NCBI RefSeq assembly: GCF_001562115.1
Contig: NZ_CP013926.1
Location: 1,240,001-1,304,000, forward strand
Direction of reading: 5' to 3'
Length of the DNA stretch: 64,000 bases
DNA from: Alteromonas stellipolaris
GTDB taxonomy: Bacteria; Pseudomonadota; Gammaproteobacteria; Enterobacterales; Alteromonadaceae
The notes beneath the pieces are model-generated. The model ran no database searches. It saw only the letters and a program-made list of their open reading frames with translations, and had not been told where the DNA came from. Within the stretch, counting starts at the first letter, position 1, and every line of letters starts with the position of its first letter. The translations under genes and the position numbers were made by a program. Below, one piece after another: positions 1 to 8,554 of the stretch.

Positions 1-2
1 AT

Positions 3-812
3 GCTAAAGCAGATCGCATCGAACAAATGCAGTTATTGTTAAATGAGTCTTTCGATCTAAGCTGGTATTTATTAGTCCCCCTTGTTGTATTGCTAACCCT
101 TGCGGTTAAGAAAGTGCCAGCGTTTCCTGCTGTGTCTATTGGCGCATTATTAGGTGCAATATGGGCAGTGTTATTTCAAAGTGATGTAGTTGCTAGCATG
201 GCAAGCCCTGACGACAGTGCCAGTATTGGTGCATTAAAAGTAGTTTGGACGGCCTTGTTTGACGGCGTGAGTTTCTCCACCCCTGATGAAAACTTGAATA
301 GCTTGCTTTCACGTGGCGGTATGTCGTCTATGCTCAATACGATATGGTTAATTATTTGCGCTATGTCGTTTGGTGCGGTACTTGAAAGAGTAGGGCTATT
401 AAAACGAGCAGTATCCGCTATTTTATTAGGTGCTAAGTCGGCCGGTGATATGGTAAGCAGAACTATTCTTACGTGTTTTGCGACCAACTTGGTAACGGCC
501 GATCAGTATATCTCTATTGTGATGCCAGGGCGCATGTACAAAGAAGAGTATGAAAAGCGTGGTTTGCACCAACTAAATCTATCTAGAAGCCTTGAAGATG
601 GCGGAACGTTAACATCGCCACTCATTCCTTGGAACACGTGTGGTGCCTACATGCACAGTGTGCTGTTGGTAAACCCATTCGACTATGTTTTCTATGCGTT
701 CTTTAACGTAATAAACCCAATTCTTGCTATTATCTACGCTTACTTAGGAATTAAAATTCTTCGCCTAACACCTCCAGATTATGCAAAGCAACCTGGCGAA
801 GCAAACCAATAA
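3..812 (+). CDS. nhaC: Na+/H+ antiporter, NhaC family (C-terminal part, cut by window start)
   Basis: The reading frame is open to the left window edge, so the start lies outside; the ATG at 27 is internal. The visible part is very hydrophobic with several membrane segments. It carries the NhaC-type C-terminal half: a Asn-Leu-Val-Thr-Ala-Asp-Gln segment, then Ser-Leu-Glu-Asp-Gly-Gly-Thr-Leu-Thr-Ser-Pro-Leu-Ile-Pro-Trp-Asn near residue 195 of the fragment. Family members exchange sodium for protons across the inner membrane. pepN follows after about 30 nt on the same strand with its own ribosome binding site, so co-transcription is possible but unproven. Confidence 0.8.
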   Translation, partial: AKADRIEQMQLLLNESFDLSWYLLVPLVVLLTLAVKKVPAFPAVSIGALLGAIWAVLFQSDVVASMASPDDSASIGALKVVWTALFDGVSFSTPDENLNSLLSRGGMSSMLNTIWLIICAMSFGAVLERVGLLKRAVSAILLGAKSAGDMVSRTILTCFATNLVTADQYISIVMPGRMYKEEYEKRGLHQLNLSRSLEDGGTLTSPLIPWNTCGAYMHSVLLVNPFDYVFYAFFNVINPILAIIYAYLGIKILRLTPPDYAKQPGEANQ

Positions 813-845
813 TAGTTGCGTAGACTTTCTGTTTTAGGAGACTCT

Positions 846-3494
846 ATGTCAGTTACAGCTAAACGCCGGGCGGATTATCTTCCGCCCGCTTTTTCTATCC
901 CGTTAGTCGACCTGACTATTTCCTTACATCCCACAAAAACTGTGGTAAAGAGTAAACTTAGCGTTAAGCGCAGGCTTACTAAAGATTCGGTTAAAGACAC
1001 AGAAAAAAATGACGGAAACAAAAGCCAGCCCCTCATCTTAGATGGGAATAAGCTGTCACTTGTTTCTGTTCATATTAACGGTACACCTTTTAGTGATTAC
1101 ACCTTAGATGATGAAACGTTAACGCTAAATGTAGATACCGATGATTTTGAATTAGAAATTGAAAACCACATCGACCCAGAAAACAACAAAGCACTAGAAG
1201 GCTTGTACCTTTCGGGCGGTGCTTACTGTACGCAATGTGAAGCAGAAGGCTTTAGGCGCATTACCTTTTTCCCAGACAGACCCGATGTATTGTCAGTCTA
1301 TACGGTGAAAGTCATAGGGGATAAATCGTTCCCCATGCTGTTATCAAATGGTAACCCGATAGAACGTGGTGAAAACCCTGATGGTACGCACTTTGTTACG
1401 TGGCACGATCCTCACCCTAAACCCTGTTATTTATTTGCATTAGTGGCAGGCGACTTCGATTTATTAACCGACACCTATATCACCACCAGTGGTAAAGAAG
1501 TAGCGCTAGAGTTATATGTCGACAAAGGTAAGAAATCTCAGGGTACTTTTGCCTTAGCGTCGTTGAAGCGGGCCATGAAATGGGATGAAGACGTGTTCGG
1601 TTTGGAATACGACCTCGACATATACATGATTGTGGCGGTCGACTTCTTTAATATGGGCGCGATGGAAAACAAAGGCCTGAATGTATTTAACAGCAAATTT
1701 GTTCTGGCCGACCAAGACTCTGCGACTGATGATGATTTCTTTAATGTAGAAGCTGTTATCGCGCACGAATACTTCCACAACTGGACTGGTAACCGCGTAA
1801 CGTGCAGAGACTGGTTCCAGCTCAGTCTAAAAGAAGGGCTAACAGTGTTTCGCGATCAGCAATTTAGTGCTGACATGACATCACCGCTAAGTAACCGTAT
1901 TAAGCATGTACGTGTGATGCGCGAGCACCAGTTTGCAGAAGATGCCAGTGCAATGAGCCATCCTATTCGCCCTGAAGAAGTTATTGAGATGAATAACTTT
2001 TATACGGTGACGGTATACGATAAAGGCGCTGAAGTTATTCGCATGTTCCATACGCTATTAGGGCCGGAAGGTTTTAGGAAAGGAATGGATGAATACTTCC
2101 GTCGTCATGATGGCCAAGCAGTTACGTGCGATGATTTTGTTTCTGCCATGCAGTCAACTACGGAGTTAGATCTTACGCAGTTTTCTCGATGGTATAGTCA
2201 ATCTGGTACACCGCAAGTATCCCTTGCTCACAATGTTACCAGCAATGAAACGGGTTATGTACATACCTTCACCGTAACGCAAAATACGCCTAGTACAGCA
2301 GACCAAAGCGAAAAGCTTCCTCTGTATATTCCTGTAGGTTTTGAGGTTATCGATGAAGACGGTAATCGATACCGTGATGATAGTGGCATGATTCAAAACG
2401 ACTTACTCATTGTCGATGCACCTGAAATCACGATTACTATCACCTGTGATGCGAAGAAACTAACCCCAGTACTACTTGGTAACTTTTCTGCACCAGTAAA
2501 AGTACATAATGAGCTCGACACCGCTTCATTACTTACTATATTTGCCCACTCGCAAGATGCGTTTAATCGTTGGGATGCCATGCAGACTTTATATAACCGC
2601 TGCATCAGTGAGTTATATGAAAACCCTACTGCTACGATAGACAGTGGTATATGGGCGGGAATTCACGCGGCAATAGACAGCGAAATTGATAATATTGAGC
2701 TTTTGAGTGAATGCTTAGTGATACCTTCATTTGAAACCTTGTGTCAGTCTCGAAGCAATATTAGTGTGCAACCACTCATCGATGCACGAAAAGCGTTTTG
2801 TCGTCAGTTTTCTACCCAGTTGGAAGCAGTACTTCTAAATGCGTTTAACGGTATAGCCACTCAGGCCTATAGCTACCAGCAAGATGCAGTTAATGCTCGC
2901 CGCTGCAAAAATGTATTGTTGTCTCATTTGGCACGCTTACCTCAGCATAAAGACTTGGTGATATCGCAGTTCGATAAGGCCGACAACATGACCGACACTC
3001 TAGGTGCGCTTAAAGCAGCGCAATCACTACCGGCCGATGCCTTTGAAAGCTTAATGGCTAAGTTTGAAGAAAAATGGCGTCACGATCCGTTAGTGCTAGA
3101 TAAATGGTTTGCCTTGCACGCAACTCAACCTCGTGAAGATATACTGGCTACTATCACTATGTTGAGCGAGCATCCTCAATTTAGTATGGGTAATCCTAAT
3201 CGTGTTCGTTCACTTATTGGCAGTTTCGCTTTCTATAACAGCGAACGTTTCCATAACTTAGGTGGAGAAGGGTATAAGTTTGTTACCGATTACCTTATCA
3301 AGCTAGATGCCCTTAATCCTCAAGTTGCAGCACGAATTGTGACTCCACTGATCCAATGGCAAGGGTTTGCAGAACCCCATCAGGCATTGATGAAAGCACA
3401 GCTAGGTCGATTGTTAAATCATAAGGGCTTAAGCAAAGATGTGTTTGAGAAAGTGAGCAAAAGTTTGGCGTATGACAACCATTCAAGCCACTGA
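846..3494 (+). CDS. pepN: Aminopeptidase N (M1 zinc metallopeptidase)
   Basis: Cytoplasmic M1 aminopeptidase that removes N-terminal residues from peptides. The ATG at 846 is preferred over an upstream TTG at 816 because AGGAG at 836-840 sits 5 nt before it. With this start the protein has 882 residues, close to the E. coli length. The substrate-binding Gly-Ala-Met-Glu-Asn motif is at residues 271-275. The zinc site His-Glu-Tyr-Phe-His is at 307-311, with the third ligand Glu near 330 in the Lys-Glu-Gly-Leu-Thr-Val segment. A long helical C-terminal domain follows. The last 23 nt overlap the next small gene, suggesting translational coupling. Confidence 0.95.
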   Translation: MSVTAKRRADYLPPAFSIPLVDLTISLHPTKTVVKSKLSVKRRLTKDSVKDTEKNDGNKSQPLILDGNKLSLVSVHINGTPFSDYTLDDETLTLNVDTDDFELEIENHIDPENNKALEGLYLSGGAYCTQCEAEGFRRITFFPDRPDVLSVYTVKVIGDKSFPMLLSNGNPIERGENPDGTHFVTWHDPHPKPCYLFALVAGDFDLLTDTYITTSGKEVALELYVDKGKKSQGTFALASLKRAMKWDEDVFGLEYDLDIYMIVAVDFFNMGAMENKGLNVFNSKFVLADQDSATDDDFFNVEAVIAHEYFHNWTGNRVTCRDWFQLSLKEGLTVFRDQQFSADMTSPLSNRIKHVRVMREHQFAEDASAMSHPIRPEEVIEMNNFYTVTVYDKGAEVIRMFHTLLGPEGFRKGMDEYFRRHDGQAVTCDDFVSAMQSTTELDLTQFSRWYSQSGTPQVSLAHNVTSNETGYVHTFTVTQNTPSTADQSEKLPLYIPVGFEVIDEDGNRYRDDSGMIQNDLLIVDAPEITITITCDAKKLTPVLLGNFSAPVKVHNELDTASLLTIFAHSQDAFNRWDAMQTLYNRCISELYENPTATIDSGIWAGIHAAIDSEIDNIELLSECLVIPSFETLCQSRSNISVQPLIDARKAFCRQFSTQLEAVLLNAFNGIATQAYSYQQDAVNARRCKNVLLSHLARLPQHKDLVISQFDKADNMTDTLGALKAAQSLPADAFESLMAKFEEKWRHDPLVLDKWFALHATQPREDILATITMLSEHPQFSMGNPNRVRSLIGSFAFYNSERFHNLGGEGYKFVTDYLIKLDALNPQVAARIVTPLIQWQGFAEPHQALMKAQLGRLLNHKGLSKDVFEKVSKSLAYDNHSSH

Positions 3495-3714
3495 TACCGT
3501 TTATTACTTTTCTGTTAATGTGCCTTACATTCAATGTGAGGCACTGTACTCTGGCGCTTTGCCTACCGTCGTTATGGTGGCGGAAAATGGCACCAGCGTA
3601 CAAGTCCCCTCTACTAGAATAAAACAGTTCATTACCTCCCAAGGTGTTGTGGGGCGTTTTCGCATGATTGTAGACGCCAACAACAAAATTAAAGCCTTCG
3701 AACGCTTACGCTAA
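3472..3714 (+). CDS. DUF2835 family small protein
   Basis: An 80-residue protein starting inside the end of pepN (23 nt overlap). It resembles the DUF2835 family of short gammaproteobacterial proteins, which commonly lies directly after pepN. It has no signal peptide or membrane segment and no known catalytic motif. The C-terminal part (Phe-Arg-Met-Ile-Val-Asp-Ala-Asn-Asn-Lys) looks like a small beta-rich fold. The function is unknown; the overlap implies coupled translation with pepN. Confidence 0.8.
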   Translation: MTTIQATDTVYYFSVNVPYIQCEALYSGALPTVVMVAENGTSVQVPSTRIKQFITSQGVVGRFRMIVDANNKIKAFERLR

Positions 3715-3831
3715 AGCCCTAAACCTTTACCTTTGGCTGCTTTTTGTGCATATATTTTTACGATTCCGCCAATTACTTACACCTTTCGGATAAGTTGCTT
3801 TTATAGTCCCCACAAAGCAATAACTATTTGA

Positions 3832-3870
3832 TACGATTAATGTTGTAAATTTTGTTAACTGGTACGATTA
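3832..3870. repeat. Direct repeats TACGATTA upstream of the DUF1302 operon
   Basis: TACGATTA occurs at 3832-3839 and 3863-3870, 31 nt apart, about three helical turns. A related inverted core (TAATCG) lies at 3909-3914. They stand in the 256-nt gap before the DUF1302 gene. The spacing suggests binding sites for a regulator on one DNA face; this is inference only. Confidence 0.35.
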
Positions 3871-3886
3871 CTTCTTGCGAAAGTGG

Positions 3887-3907
3887 CAAAATGATGTAAT
3901 CATTTTG
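3887..3907. promoter_or_regulatory. Perfect palindromic operator-like site before the DUF1302 gene
   Basis: The arms CAAAATGAT and ATCATTTTG (9 bp, perfect) are separated by GTA. The site ends 63 nt before the ATG of the DUF1302 gene. Size and symmetry fit a dimeric repressor such as a TetR-type protein. No T-run follows, so it is not a terminator. No regulator gene lies next to it. Confidence 0.5.
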
Positions 3908-3970
3908 TTAATCGTTATGGTTGATCACGATGTCACGCAGCCTTGTGCGTCGACTAGGGAGTATAAAAAT

Positions 3971-6034
3971 ATGATAAATAGGCCTCGCGCTTTTAAGATG
4001 TCACCTGTTGCTGTAGGTGTGCTAACCCTGTTGGGTGCTGCCGCACTTCCTGCTAATGCCGCTAATTGGCAAGTAGGTGATGTTAGCATTTCTCTTGATT
4101 CTACATTCACAGTGGCTACCAGTATCCGTACTGAGTCTAGAGATTACGATCTTATCGGAAATAGTAATCATGCACAGTTTGATTGGTCAGGCTATCACGC
4201 TGCATTCAATCCACTCTATCCTAGTAGCGACGTTTGGGCGTTAGCTGACGGCGGTTATTCAACCAATGGCGACTTAGGAAATTTATCTCATGATCCAGGT
4301 GATGCATTTGCAACACAAATTTCAGGAAACCATGAGCTAGATATTAATTTTGGCGATTTCGGTTTCTTCGCACGTGGTTTCTGGTTTTACGATTTTGAAC
4401 AAATGGATGGTGACCGCCCTAATTCAAATGCTATCACCGGTGTTCAATACGATCACTGTCAAGATCCAGAAGCAGAAGATTTATTATGTACCGATGTGCG
4501 TCTTTATGATGCCTTCTTCTATGGCGATTGGTGGATTGGCGATAAGCCGTTAACCCTTCGTGTAGGTCGTCAAGTTATCAGTTGGGGTGAAAGTACTTTC
4601 ATCCAACACGGTATCAATACCACAAACCCAGTAGACGTTACCCGTGCTCGTGCACCAGGTGCGGAACTTAAAGAAGTATTTATTCCAGTGGGTATGGTTT
4701 ATGCCTCATTAGGACTAAGCGATACATTAAGTGTGTCGGGTTACTATCAATATGAATGGGAACGCAGTTGGTTACCTGTTTCTGGAAGTTACTTTGCTGG
4801 TAACGACTTTGCGGGCGAGGGCGGTCAGCGTCAAAACGTCCAGTTAGGTTTCAGTGGTAACCCTGATATCGATTTAGACCATTTGTTAACTGCACTTAAC
4901 GGCTACGGCGATTTGTTGCGTGCTGGCGGAAATTCTGCAGATATTGCATCTGCGTACTTAGCGTACCCAACTAAAGTGGCTATTCGTGGCTATTCTGATG
5001 AAGCGCATAGAGATGCAGACGACCAAGGGCAATACGGTTTGCGTGTTACTTGGTTCGCTGAAGCGCTGAATGAATCTGAAATCAGTTTCTACCACATTAA
5101 CTACCATAGCCAACGTCCACTTATCTCAGGTGTAACGTCTGACTTTACTTCAGAAGGTATTGCATCAGATTTGGCTTTCATTGCAACTAATGAAGTGACC
5201 CGCGATAACATTACGGAACTGGGTGCATTCACCAAATCTGAGTTTTATTATCCAGAAGATATTAAATTGTATGGCGTAAGCTTCAACACTAACGTTGGCA
5301 CAACCGCTTTAGCCGGTGAATTTGCTTACCGTGTTGATGAACCTCTGCAAATCGACGATGTTGAACTACTCTATATGGGTATGCCTCAACAACTTGCTAA
5401 TGCGGGTCTTCGCCCAGATTTAGACGGTATTTCTCAGTTAGGAAACATAGGTAGAGATGTTGGGCCAGGTGAAACCGCTGAAGGCTTCTTGTTCTCAGAC
5501 ACGTGGCAAATGCAGTTAACTGCTTCTCACGTTTACGGTCCTAAGTTTGGTGCTGATAACTTCGTACTGTTGGGTGAACTGGGTTATGTCAATATTGTTG
5601 ATATGCCAGATCCCAATGTAATTCGCTTAAATGCGCCAGGTACAGCACGTACACCGTCGCTAGAACCTACGGCAAGCGGCAATAACCGTGAGGGTCTGCA
5701 CATTGGCCTTTCCGATGGTCCAGAAACTAACCCATTCGCTACTGATGATGCATGGGGTTACCGACTACTGGCCGTTGCTGATTGGAACGATATTATGGCG
5801 GGCGTTAACCTTCGAGCTCGTGCTACGTTCTCTCACGATGTAGAGGGTACAACACCAGATCCTCTCTATGTTTTCACCGAAGATGTTAAATCTGCGGCAC
5901 TGGCATTAACGTTCGACTACTTAAGCAAGTGGTCAGCAACAGCCTCTTATAGTGCATTCTGGGGCGGCGTTGGTACCACTAACGCATTGTCAGACAGAGA
6001 TTTTATTTCGTTTAACATCAAGTATTCAATCTAA
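3971..6034 (+). CDS. DUF1302 family outer-membrane beta-barrel protein
   Basis: The ATG at 3971 is chosen because AGGGAG at 3956-3961 precedes it by 9 nt and a signal peptide follows directly; an in-frame start at 3875 would add an unrelated extension. The 687-residue protein has a cleavable signal ending near Ala-Asn-Ala. It then shows alternating amphipathic strands, many aromatic and acidic residues, and a C-terminal Phe-Asn-Ile-Lys-Tyr-Ser-Ile strand typical of outer-membrane barrels. It is the first of four genes (DUF1302, DUF1329, YCF48-like, RND) that recur together in marine and hydrocarbon-using gammaproteobacteria. A pore or outer-membrane receptor for hydrophobic cargo is inferred, not shown. 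Confidence 0.85.
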   Translation: MINRPRAFKMSPVAVGVLTLLGAAALPANAANWQVGDVSISLDSTFTVATSIRTESRDYDLIGNSNHAQFDWSGYHAAFNPLYPSSDVWALADGGYSTNGDLGNLSHDPGDAFATQISGNHELDINFGDFGFFARGFWFYDFEQMDGDRPNSNAITGVQYDHCQDPEAEDLLCTDVRLYDAFFYGDWWIGDKPLTLRVGRQVISWGESTFIQHGINTTNPVDVTRARAPGAELKEVFIPVGMVYASLGLSDTLSVSGYYQYEWERSWLPVSGSYFAGNDFAGEGGQRQNVQLGFSGNPDIDLDHLLTALNGYGDLLRAGGNSADIASAYLAYPTKVAIRGYSDEAHRDADDQGQYGLRVTWFAEALNESEISFYHINYHSQRPLISGVTSDFTSEGIASDLAFIATNEVTRDNITELGAFTKSEFYYPEDIKLYGVSFNTNVGTTALAGEFAYRVDEPLQIDDVELLYMGMPQQLANAGLRPDLDGISQLGNIGRDVGPGETAEGFLFSDTWQMQLTASHVYGPKFGADNFVLLGELGYVNIVDMPDPNVIRLNAPGTARTPSLEPTASGNNREGLHIGLSDGPETNPFATDDAWGYRLLAVADWNDIMAGVNLRARATFSHDVEGTTPDPLYVFTEDVKSAALALTFDYLSKWSATASYSAFWGGVGTTNALSDRDFISFNIKYSI

Positions 6035-6046
6035 AGAGTGATGTAT

Positions 6047-7414
6047 ATGATTAGAAAAATAGGAATTATTGCAACAGCGCTTTCAATGGCTCTAACTGGT
6101 GCAAGTGTTCACGCTAAGGTTTCTGAAGAAGATGCCAAAAAACTAGGCGGTGAATTAACCCCAATGGGTGCTATACAAGCTGCGAATGCTGATGGAAGTA
6201 TTCCAGCATGGACAGGTGGTATTACATCAGCACCTGAAGGTTATTCAGTAGGCGATCACCATCCAAACCCTTTTCCAGAAGATAAGGTGTTATTTGAGAT
6301 AACGGCGTCGAACTATAAAGAATATGCTGATTTCCTTTCTGAAGGTCAGAAAAAGTTGTTCGAAGCGTACCCTGATACTTACCGCATGCCGGTATATCAA
6401 ACCCGTCGTTCAGCATCTAATCCGCAAGCCATCTATGATGCGACTAAGGTTAATGCGACTAACGCAGAATTACTGGATGACGGAAACGGCATAAAAGGCG
6501 CTGTATTAGGTGTTCCTTTCCCAATGCCTCAAACAGGTATGGAAGCGATTTGGAACCACATCTTACGTTATCGCGGTGCTGCCGTAGAACGTAACGGTGG
6601 ACAAGCTGCGGTGACAACATCTGGTGACTACAACGTTATCGGTTTTGATGAACAATTAATGATTAAGTATGCTGAAGAGGGTGCTACACCTGAAAAGCTA
6701 ACTGAAGAAAATATCTTGTTCATGTTCAAGCAAAAAGTGACTAAGCCAGCACGTTTGGCAGGTACTGCTTTGCTAGTACACGAAACCGTAGACCAAGTTA
6801 AAGAGCCACGTAAAGCCTGGACCTATAACACGGGTCAGCGCCGTGTACGTTTAGCCCCTAACATTGCTTACGACACGCCAGGAACTGCGGCAGATGGTCT
6901 GCGTACTACCGATGACTTCGATATGTTTAACGGTTCTCCTAACCGTTACAACTGGAAACTTGTTGGTAAGCAAGAGATGTTTGTAGCCTATAACAACTAT
7001 GCACTGCATTCAGATAACGTAAGTTACGATGAGATTCTTCATGCTAATCACGTTAACCCTGATTTAACCCGTTGGGAAAAGCACCGTGTTTGGGTGGTTG
7101 AAGCCACGTTGAAAGAAGGCTTCCGTCACATTTATCAAAAACGCGTATTCTTCATCGATGAAGACAGCTGGCAAATTCAAGTTGCTGATATGTATGATAA
7201 TCGTGGCGAGTTGTACCGTGTTGGTGTAGCTTATGGAGTGAACTACTATGAAGTACCTACACAGTGGTCAACCCTAGATGCCTATTACGACTTAAACTCT
7301 CGCCGTTACTTGGCCATCGGTCTTGATAACGAAGAAGCCATGTATGACTTCTCGATTCGTCCAAGAGACGTAGAGTTTACGCCTCAGGCGTTACGACGAG
7401 AAGGTAAACGCTAA
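6047..7414 (+). CDS. DUF1329 family secreted protein
   Basis: In-frame starts are GTG 6038, ATG 6041 and ATG 6047. The last is preferred because AAAGAG lies about 8 nt upstream and the product (455 residues) begins with a compact signal peptide ending in His-Ala-Lys. The mature protein starts with a Lys-Leu-Gly-Gly-Glu-Leu-Thr-Pro-Met-Gly segment and has the Gly-Ser-Pro-Asn-Arg-Tyr-Asn-Trp and His-Arg-Val-Trp-Val-Val-Glu stretches typical of DUF1329. Members are periplasmic or outer-membrane associated; a LolA/LolB-like lipid-carrier fold is suspected from memory and needs structure prediction. It lies 12 nt after the DUF1302 gene, and a hairpin with a T-run follows. Confidence 0.85.
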   Translation: MIRKIGIIATALSMALTGASVHAKVSEEDAKKLGGELTPMGAIQAANADGSIPAWTGGITSAPEGYSVGDHHPNPFPEDKVLFEITASNYKEYADFLSEGQKKLFEAYPDTYRMPVYQTRRSASNPQAIYDATKVNATNAELLDDGNGIKGAVLGVPFPMPQTGMEAIWNHILRYRGAAVERNGGQAAVTTSGDYNVIGFDEQLMIKYAEEGATPEKLTEENILFMFKQKVTKPARLAGTALLVHETVDQVKEPRKAWTYNTGQRRVRLAPNIAYDTPGTAADGLRTTDDFDMFNGSPNRYNWKLVGKQEMFVAYNNYALHSDNVSYDEILHANHVNPDLTRWEKHRVWVVEATLKEGFRHIYQKRVFFIDEDSWQIQVADMYDNRGELYRVGVAYGVNYYEVPTQWSTLDAYYDLNSRRYLAIGLDNEEAMYDFSIRPRDVEFTPQALRREGKR

Positions 7415-7429
7415 GCGTTTTGTGTTAAG

Positions 7430-7455
7430 ACGGTTGGCAGTGCCAACCGTTTTTG
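7430..7455 (+). terminator. Intrinsic terminator/attenuator inside the envelope cluster
   Basis: ACGGTTGG and CCAACCGT form an 8-bp stem with a five-base loop and a run of T. It lies between the DUF1329 gene and the YCF48-like gene. The next two genes have no obvious strong promoter in the 40 nt that remain, so it probably acts as a partial terminator that lowers their expression. Confidence 0.75.
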
Positions 7456-7492
7456 TTTTCAGACAATTAAATTTTAGGGAGAATGGTTAATC

Positions 7493-8539
7493 ATGAAAAA
7501 AACCATTGCAGCGTGCATAACTGCAGCACTCGCAGCAAATTACTCCGTAACTGCTTCAGCAGAAGATGCCTATATTGCACCCTTAGTTGAACAGTCAGTT
7601 TTGCTAGATATTGACGCTGATAAATTTGTCGTTGTTGTCGGAGAACGCGGTCATATTCTTATTTCAGAAGATGGAACGGCTTTTAATCAAGTTGCCGTGC
7701 CCACCCAAGCGACACTCACTGCAACGACTGTAGTGGGCGATAATATTTGGGCGGTAGGCCATGATGCCACCATCATTCACTCTTCAGACAAGGGCCAAAG
7801 CTGGGAAATCCAGAATGTTCAGCCCGAGCTTCAACGTCCATTTTTAGATGTACTTTTCTTTGATGAAAGTCACGGCATTGCTGCTGGCGCTTATGGCCTT
7901 TTCTACCGTACCACTGATGGCGGGAAAAGCTGGGAAACTGAGCGTCATGCTAGTTTACTAGACCCATACGATCGTGAATATTTGGAAAGCGTTAGAGAAG
8001 AAGACGAAGCGTTTTATCAGCAAGAATTAGAATCTATTTTACCTCATTTAAATCGTGTAACACGCGATGGCGAAAAGCTATACCTTGCTGGTGAAGCGGG
8101 TTTATTAGCTAGCAGCGACGATATGGGGAAAAACTGGGAACGTTTTGAAGTTGATTACACTGGCTCATTTTTCGATATTAGAGCGCTTGATGAATCAACG
8201 CTACTGGCTGTAGGTCTTCGCGGAAATATTTTTGTTTTGCGTGACCAAGGTGAATGGGAATACGTAAATTCTTGTTCAACCAGTACGTTAAATTCAATTT
8301 TACTGTCCGATAACGACACGGTGGTTGCCATGGGTAATAACGGTATGATGGTGTCAGCCACTCGTCCGCTTCCCGTCAGTAATCACGATCCATACGCAAA
8401 CCCTGCAAACTGCGAGCCTGCAAAAGGTATTACAGTTACACAGGTTGAAGATAAAGCTGCCATGTTAAATGCCGTTAGCTTTAATGGCCACACCATAGCT
8501 GTTACCGCGAATGGTATAAAAACGCTAAATACAAAGTAG
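7493..8539 (+). CDS. YCF48/BNR-repeat beta-propeller protein, exported
   Basis: A 348-residue protein with a signal peptide (Met-Lys-Lys start, cleavage near Ala-Ser-Ala-Glu). Repeated blades follow, with Asp-Lys-Gly-Gln-Ser-Trp-Glu, Asp-Gly-Gly-Lys-Ser-Trp-Glu and Asp-Asp-Met-Gly-Lys-Asn-Trp-Glu turns, the Asp-box pattern of YCF48-like propellers. YCF48 in phototrophs helps photosystem II assembly; non-phototroph members are thought to be periplasmic assembly or scaffold factors. AGGGAG at 7476-7481 precedes the ATG. Its place between the DUF1329 and RND genes argues for a role with the transporter. Confidence 0.8.
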   Translation: MKKTIAACITAALAANYSVTASAEDAYIAPLVEQSVLLDIDADKFVVVVGERGHILISEDGTAFNQVAVPTQATLTATTVVGDNIWAVGHDATIIHSSDKGQSWEIQNVQPELQRPFLDVLFFDESHGIAAGAYGLFYRTTDGGKSWETERHASLLDPYDREYLESVREEDEAFYQQELESILPHLNRVTRDGEKLYLAGEAGLLASSDDMGKNWERFEVDYTGSFFDIRALDESTLLAVGLRGNIFVLRDQGEWEYVNSCSTSTLNSILLSDNDTVVAMGNNGMMVSATRPLPVSNHDPYANPANCEPAKGITVTQVEDKAAMLNAVSFNGHTIAVTANGIKTLNTK

Positions 8540-8554
8540 GGTGGTTTCGCTTTT

